Of a DNA stretch of 64,000 nt, positions 60,401-64,000 are shown piece after piece (positions within the stretch are counted from its first letter, which is position 1; every line of letters starts with the position of its first letter). The stretch comes from Steromphala cineraria. Its lineage: Eukaryota; Mollusca; Gastropoda; Trochida; Trochidae. The DNA lies in the NCBI GenBank assembly GCA_916613615.1, contig OU744721.1, forward strand, positions 73,413,060-73,477,059. Direction: 5' to 3'. The notes beneath the pieces were generated by a model. That model made no database searches, was not told where the DNA came from, and saw only the letters and a program-made list of their open reading frames with translations. Position numbers and translations under genes: made by a program.

Positions 60401-62462
60401 TAAACCATAAAAATTTACAGCCACTGGTGTTGTTAAAATATGACATCTCTGCTTGGGTATCCATGTGTGATTTAACTCTATGTATCAAGCCTTCTCAAGC
60501 ATGAAGCATGAACCTAGGAACGATATTCCAAAATGTACATTTTGCCGATAAACGTGCTGCATTTACTCGCGTGCCCGTACCGTTGGTTTCAGTATATATT
60601 TAAAAGTCGCCGCTCAAAACCACATTTTGATAAGAAATAATGGAATTCTGTTCAAACGTCTTTAAAAGTTGCTGCCATTGAGTTGCATTATTAAGCCACT
60701 GGCAACATCATATGGCTTTGTTATATATTATGTTGGTAATCTCGCATTTAATGACAGGCTATTATTCCCTCACTCGTCTAGGAATACGCTGGTCAGGAGA
60801 TTGAGGATGTTGATGACCCATCGTCGGACGAGGACATTGAAGAAGAAGACGATAAGTAAGACACCTTTACTCATCATCACAAATATATAATTTATAACTC
60901 TATGAGGTTTCGTATTCGCTTTTCGTATTTCATTTCGGTATTCTTTAATATGTTTTTACCGGAGCATTTTAATCAGTTGAGAATGAGAAATGTATAATAA
61001 ATAATCCTTATGAGCTAATGTCTTACTTTCCAGATTTGTCCATGACTTGCCCACTAGACCTGGTGAGTTCTCAGAAATGAAAATAGTCCATTCCTCTCCT
61101 CCAGTCTTTCATTGCCAATTTACCTTTCATTGAAATAATATGAAATGGTGTTTCTCTGTCTAAAAGCTGTATATAACTATTAAGATAAGATAGGGTAAGA
61201 TAAGATAAGACTTTATTTTTCCATAGAAAATTCTTTTTACATCAATACTGATGTTTCAAATTCCATATTGTGTGTCCTCATTGAAATCATTTTTATACCA
61301 TTTCGTATTCCCTTTCAAAATAGTATAAAGCCATATTGTCTTTCTAAAAATGAAATGTAAGTAACTGAAAACGTACAGTAGACTATATATATATGTTCCG
61401 AATTCAGCTAGTTCTATAAGGAGGGACCAAGCAGTGTATGAAGCCATGCTGGTATCTAGAAACTCAGAAACTACAAGCAGAGAGGACGAGGAGCAGGATG
61501 CTTGTAATGATGTCCCAGAAGAAGATGATCAAGGAGAGACTGGAGTACCTAGCTCTATCAAGAAGGAGCTCTCGGATACATGTCTAACGAGTAAGTATTG
61601 TCACAAAGCTGTTGCCGTCGTCATTCTTATGTCTTATGTCATTAGCAATATATTGACGATTATACAAGATCTAGATAAATCTGAGGCAGACCGCGTCAAT
61701 CGTACTTTTCCACTATAACGGTGTTTTCCTTTATGTCCCATTTTCAGAGAAGCAGACTGAATATGCAGAGACGAGTAAAGCTGACTTGAAGCTTGGTCTT
61801 CCTGCTTCGCCCAGAGAGGCTTTCTGCCATGATGAAGAAAATGAAGGACAAATGATGCAACCGGAACAGGAAGTGACGTCAACAGCCAAGATGTCTAATG
61901 TCAAGGTCAGGGCCATCAGCAACTACAGAGGCAGGACGAGTAGCGAACTCTCTTTTAGAATAGGTAATGTTGCTTTTGTCTTGGAAAGAAAAGTCAGTGA
62001 TAAACTTTTATACTTTATTTAATGGATTTCAAGGGCATCTTGATTTTTCATGGGAATCAAGTTTTTATAAAAGTTTATGGTTATCATATGATGTACATGA
62101 TATGATTTAATAATACCTTTGAACTGTTGCATTGGAAAATAAAATAGTAATTTTATGATATTCCAATGTTAGCATACCATGTTTCAAGTTACGTTATATT
62201 CATGGCTTTTTATGAGCTATGGCGATACTGCAAATCTTGATTTTATATCAAATAGGTCGAATAAACAGCTGAAATAATCAAACATGGATACCCTTATTCC
62301 CCAGGCCAGTCTATCAAACAGAAGAGCATAGCTGACGCTATAGGGATGGCCTACGGGTGGACAAGGAAAGCTCGAACTGGCAAGAAGAAATACGGGTACT
62401 TTCCTGTCTCTCTGGTGGAACTCAAACCGCCAAAGGAGAAGAAGAGAAATATCCTGTTTTAG
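51435..62462 (+). CDS. F-BAR and SH3 domain protein (NOSTRIN/PSTPIP-like), 12 exons
   Basis: Exons: 51435-51523, 51711-51826, 52516-52645, 55549-55657, 56149-56346, 56916-57025, 57228-57348, 60782-60855, 61034-61062, 61408-61590, 61748-61963, 62305-62462; 1533 nt, 510 residues, phases agree at all junctions. Residues ~20-290 are a helical, charged F-BAR-like region with an FCH-type start (RTSVEELLSRRYKSLADDL). Residues ~297-315 are very acidic (DVDDPSSDEDIEEEDDK). An SH3 domain occupies ~438-499, split by the last intron: VRAISNYRG, ELSFRIGQSI, GWTRKAR, GYFPVSLVEL. F-BAR/SH3 proteins bind curved membrane and recruit actin or dynamin regulators (family knowledge). The orthologue is not certain. 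Intron 3 carries large repeats. Confidence 0.82.
51994..52255. mobile_element. 262 bp foldback element in intron 2 of the F-BAR gene
   Basis: AGTCTAAGTAAACCTAGCCT at 51994 is inverted with few mismatches at the right end (AGGCTAGATTTACTTAGACT ending 52255). An inner pair, GCAAGATGCATCAACGGGTC and its inverse around 52185-52207, makes it a two-step foldback. No clear target duplication was found, so the class is open. Confidence 0.65.
52675..52925. repeat. 114 bp tandem duplication in intron 3
   Basis: AACGTTTTGAATATACACAT occurs at 52761 and 52875, 114 bp apart, within identical blocks that also contain AATTAATTTCAACAAGAG two to three times each. The array starts some 30 bp after the donor of exon 3. 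High identity suggests a recent duplication. Confidence 0.8.
53304..53960 (-). repeat. Tandem cores of copy B (five units)
   Basis: The inverted marker (CAGCCATATTGA) recurs near 53304, 53461, 53631, 53789 and 53945. Spacings are about 156 bp, except one of 170 bp that contains a short insertion around 53514-53529 unique to that unit. Confidence 0.8.
54511..54703. mobile_element. 193 bp foldback MITE nested in copy B, 9 bp target duplication
   Basis: The arms start CATCTTCCTACGCAGAGCCT and are near-perfect inverted repeats over about 60 bp each. The flanks are GTCTACAAT on both sides (54502-54510 and 54704-54712). Copy A has the empty site (on the other strand near 20070, CTTGTCAACAATAAGCTT), which proves insertion and defines the duplication. 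The 9 bp duplication with long TIRs suggests a MULE-type MITE. It is related to 51047-51245. The two ORFs across it (54397-54609 and 54599-54856) are by-products. Confidence 0.88.
57700..57777 (-). repeat. tRNA-like sequence, probable SINE head
   Basis: On the minus strand, TGGCGCAATGG (57760-57770) fits an RNA polymerase III A box and AGTTCGAGACG (57708-57718) fits a B box, about 42 nt apart as in tRNA genes. The cloverleaf is not well formed and there is no recognisable anticodon arm, so a tRNA-derived SINE or tRNA pseudogene is more likely than a functional tRNA. Confidence 0.5.
58583..58642. repeat. 60 bp exact direct repeat, first copy
   Basis: The sequence starting CAATCTGTAAAACTTCTC and ending CCCTTTCTCGC is repeated base for base at 60011-60070. 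Both lie in intron 7 of the F-BAR gene. Confidence 0.85.
60011..60070. repeat. 60 bp exact direct repeat, second copy
   Basis: Same sequence and orientation as 58583-58642, 1428 bp further on. The interval between has no clear coding capacity. Confidence 0.85.
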
Positions 62463-64000
62463 TAGCTTAAATGTCTTTGATATTCATTCATATGTCTTAT
62501 TTTATTATGTAATATAATTCATCCTTTATATTGGAAACTTATTATCACCGTGTATTGTGAATATATTATTTGTTCGGATTTGCTCTAGCGGCACCAAGCA
62601 AAAGAAGAGGGAACACTACACCTCTTGCGGGTTTGATTATAAGAAAGTTTTTATTTACCCTTGATATTTATGACTCATCGTTGCGCTTCGTAAAAGTCAT
62701 TTGTCTAATCAATATCAAATTGCAAAAGTTTTGTTTCTACATCATATATACATGAATGGTAAATAAATTAATTTTGTCTTTTAAGGCGTGTCAATACTAT
62801 TCTGTTCAATAAAAACAATAAATTCACATGGATTTATGATAGGAAGTACTGTTATCGATTGAGGTAACGAGCATTCGAAATGACTTCACATCGAAAGTTA
62901 TAGATTCATAAACTTTAACGTGCGACATCTGGTTTATGAAGTCTGTACATATTTGCAGTTATAACAGCATTCTTGAGCCTACACATTTTGATGCGAATCA
63001 TTTTTAAGTAAGTATCACAAAGTGATTTTTTTTATGCCAAGACAATTCAGCCTTAAATACAAAATGACAATAGACCAGTGCTTACACAACGAAAATACCT
63101 GACAATTATAATATTCACAAAATAGGAGAGGCGCCCTTAAAATATTTCGAATGTCCCGTCAACTGAATGCTATTCCACATTTCAACAAAGCCCCAGTCAC
63201 TTATGTTTAGTAATTCCGGAAATTCTTGCATTCTTGAAAGAAATATTCAAAAGCCCAAAGGAAAATTGTTGTGTCTATACCATAACATAATAACGATTAC
63301 AGAAAACACTAAAGCAATGCGTATTATAGAAATATTATATTATAATGAATTTGTCACAGAAACCTTTAACGGACACATATTAAAGTACTTGGCCCATTTA
63401 AGACTTTCTTTTTTAAAATTAATGTTGCTTAAGTTGCTAATATTGCTAAAGCAGCAGGCCTAATCGATTGTGTTAACCGTTTCATGAATATACTGCCGCT
63501 GCATTGCGTTTTAAGTTCGCCAACCCCTACTGAAATTGTTGATATAGAGACAATTTGTTAGCGCTTATTTTAATGAGATTGCGTTCTTCGTCAAAATAAT
63601 CAATGGCGGTCAGTAAGGACCATTTCCTCATCATTAACCTAACAGTTCATTGTCACATCGTGACCGCCAGATACATTGTAATTAGTAAAGGTGACTTACC
63701 ATAAAAAGAAGGACTCGTTAACGATTTTACATTGGTAAATGGTTACTTCTATTAACGCCTTCGATCGTTAGTAGATGGTTATTATGTCTAATTAGACCTA
63801 TTGAACATAGATATCCGTGCTTGACCATTTCATCTATGATCACAAATAGTTAAATTGTGTCAAAGTGTTTGGTTCGGTTGAGTGAGGGTAAAATACATAT
63901 GCAGTTTCATAGGTACTGCAAAAAAAGAATAAAAACATTTGTCTTGTCTTTATAGGCACATAAAAGTAATACAAAGAATACATTTTAAACATTGAAAGAA
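62463..64000. other. F-BAR gene 3' UTR and downstream intergenic DNA
   Basis: Possible polyadenylation signals AATAAA occur near 62761 and 62808. The rest is AT-rich. ORFs at 62570-62755 and 63167-63463 have no recognisable domain. A short inverted pair GGCGGTCA/TGACCGCC (63605-63667) is present. Confidence 0.5.

Noticed and set aside
61400..61420. Acceptor at GCTAG/TTCTAT for exon 10 of the F-BAR gene
   Set aside because: It leads to an immediate in-frame TAA; the acceptor TTCAG/CTAGTT (exon start 61408) keeps the frame.
63600..63700. ATGGCGGTCAGTAAGG as a first exon
   Set aside because: Part of a short inverted repeat, no further exon and no recognisable protein.
1..64000. CRISPR arrays, rRNA genes, bacterial operons
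   Set aside because: None seen; the tandem repeats here are transposon cores or minisatellites and the genes are intron-rich eukaryotic genes.

Overview
This window looks like nuclear DNA of a mollusc, most probably a bivalve. It is AT-rich, its genes are split by many short GT-AG introns, and several interspersed repeats carry ~150 bp tandem cores next to (ACGG)n microsatellites, as I recall for the 'pearl'/Helentron-derived elements of bivalves. The species assignment is inference.

Layout. 1-2154: the 5' part of a BEL/Pao LTR retrotransposon on the minus strand, cut by the window edge (Gag-like ORF plus a candidate LTR). 2155-24681: a gene-poor stretch of about 22 kb with no exon I can support. 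It holds a TA-flanked MITE (7.1 kb), a 157 bp tandem array (8.2-8.9 kb), a large core-repeat element (17.7-21.5 kb) and a smaller one (23.6-24.3 kb) that has been invaded by a pogo/Tigger-like MITE. 24682-31119: an apparently intact tyrosine-recombinase retroelement (Gag, RT-RNase H, YR) with split direct repeats A1-ORFs-B1-A2-B2, followed 11 bp later by a 492 bp MITE. 34064-40328 (minus): 14 exons encoding the N-terminal 304 residues of UTP6, a small-subunit processome protein; the C-terminal half is not visible. 40741-44172 (plus): a five-exon gene for a 187-residue RING plus TRAF-type zinc-finger protein, head-to-head with UTP6 across 412 bp. 47065-48427 (minus): ADPRM, two coding exons. 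51435-62462 (plus): a 12-exon F-BAR/SH3 protein of 510 residues. 62463-64000: no gene seen.

The four host genes have housekeeping, signalling or membrane roles and show no common pathway. The exon chains are supported by reading-frame continuity across every junction; lengths sum to whole codons (564, 981 and 1533 nt for the three complete genes).

The most interesting material is mobile DNA. (i) The YR retroelement has Gag and Pol in one frame, separated by a single UGA followed by CUA, a known readthrough context. Its B1/A2 junction forms a lox-like site: 10 bp inverted arms around a 23 bp spacer. (ii) Five repeats from four families of unrelated sequence share one end design: a 5' mini-palindrome with a 3 nt loop, subterminal inverted repeats, tandem cores and/or an ACGG microsatellite, and a 3' terminal hairpin. 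(iii) Two MITE insertions can be dated relative to their host repeats because an uninterrupted copy of the site is also in the window.
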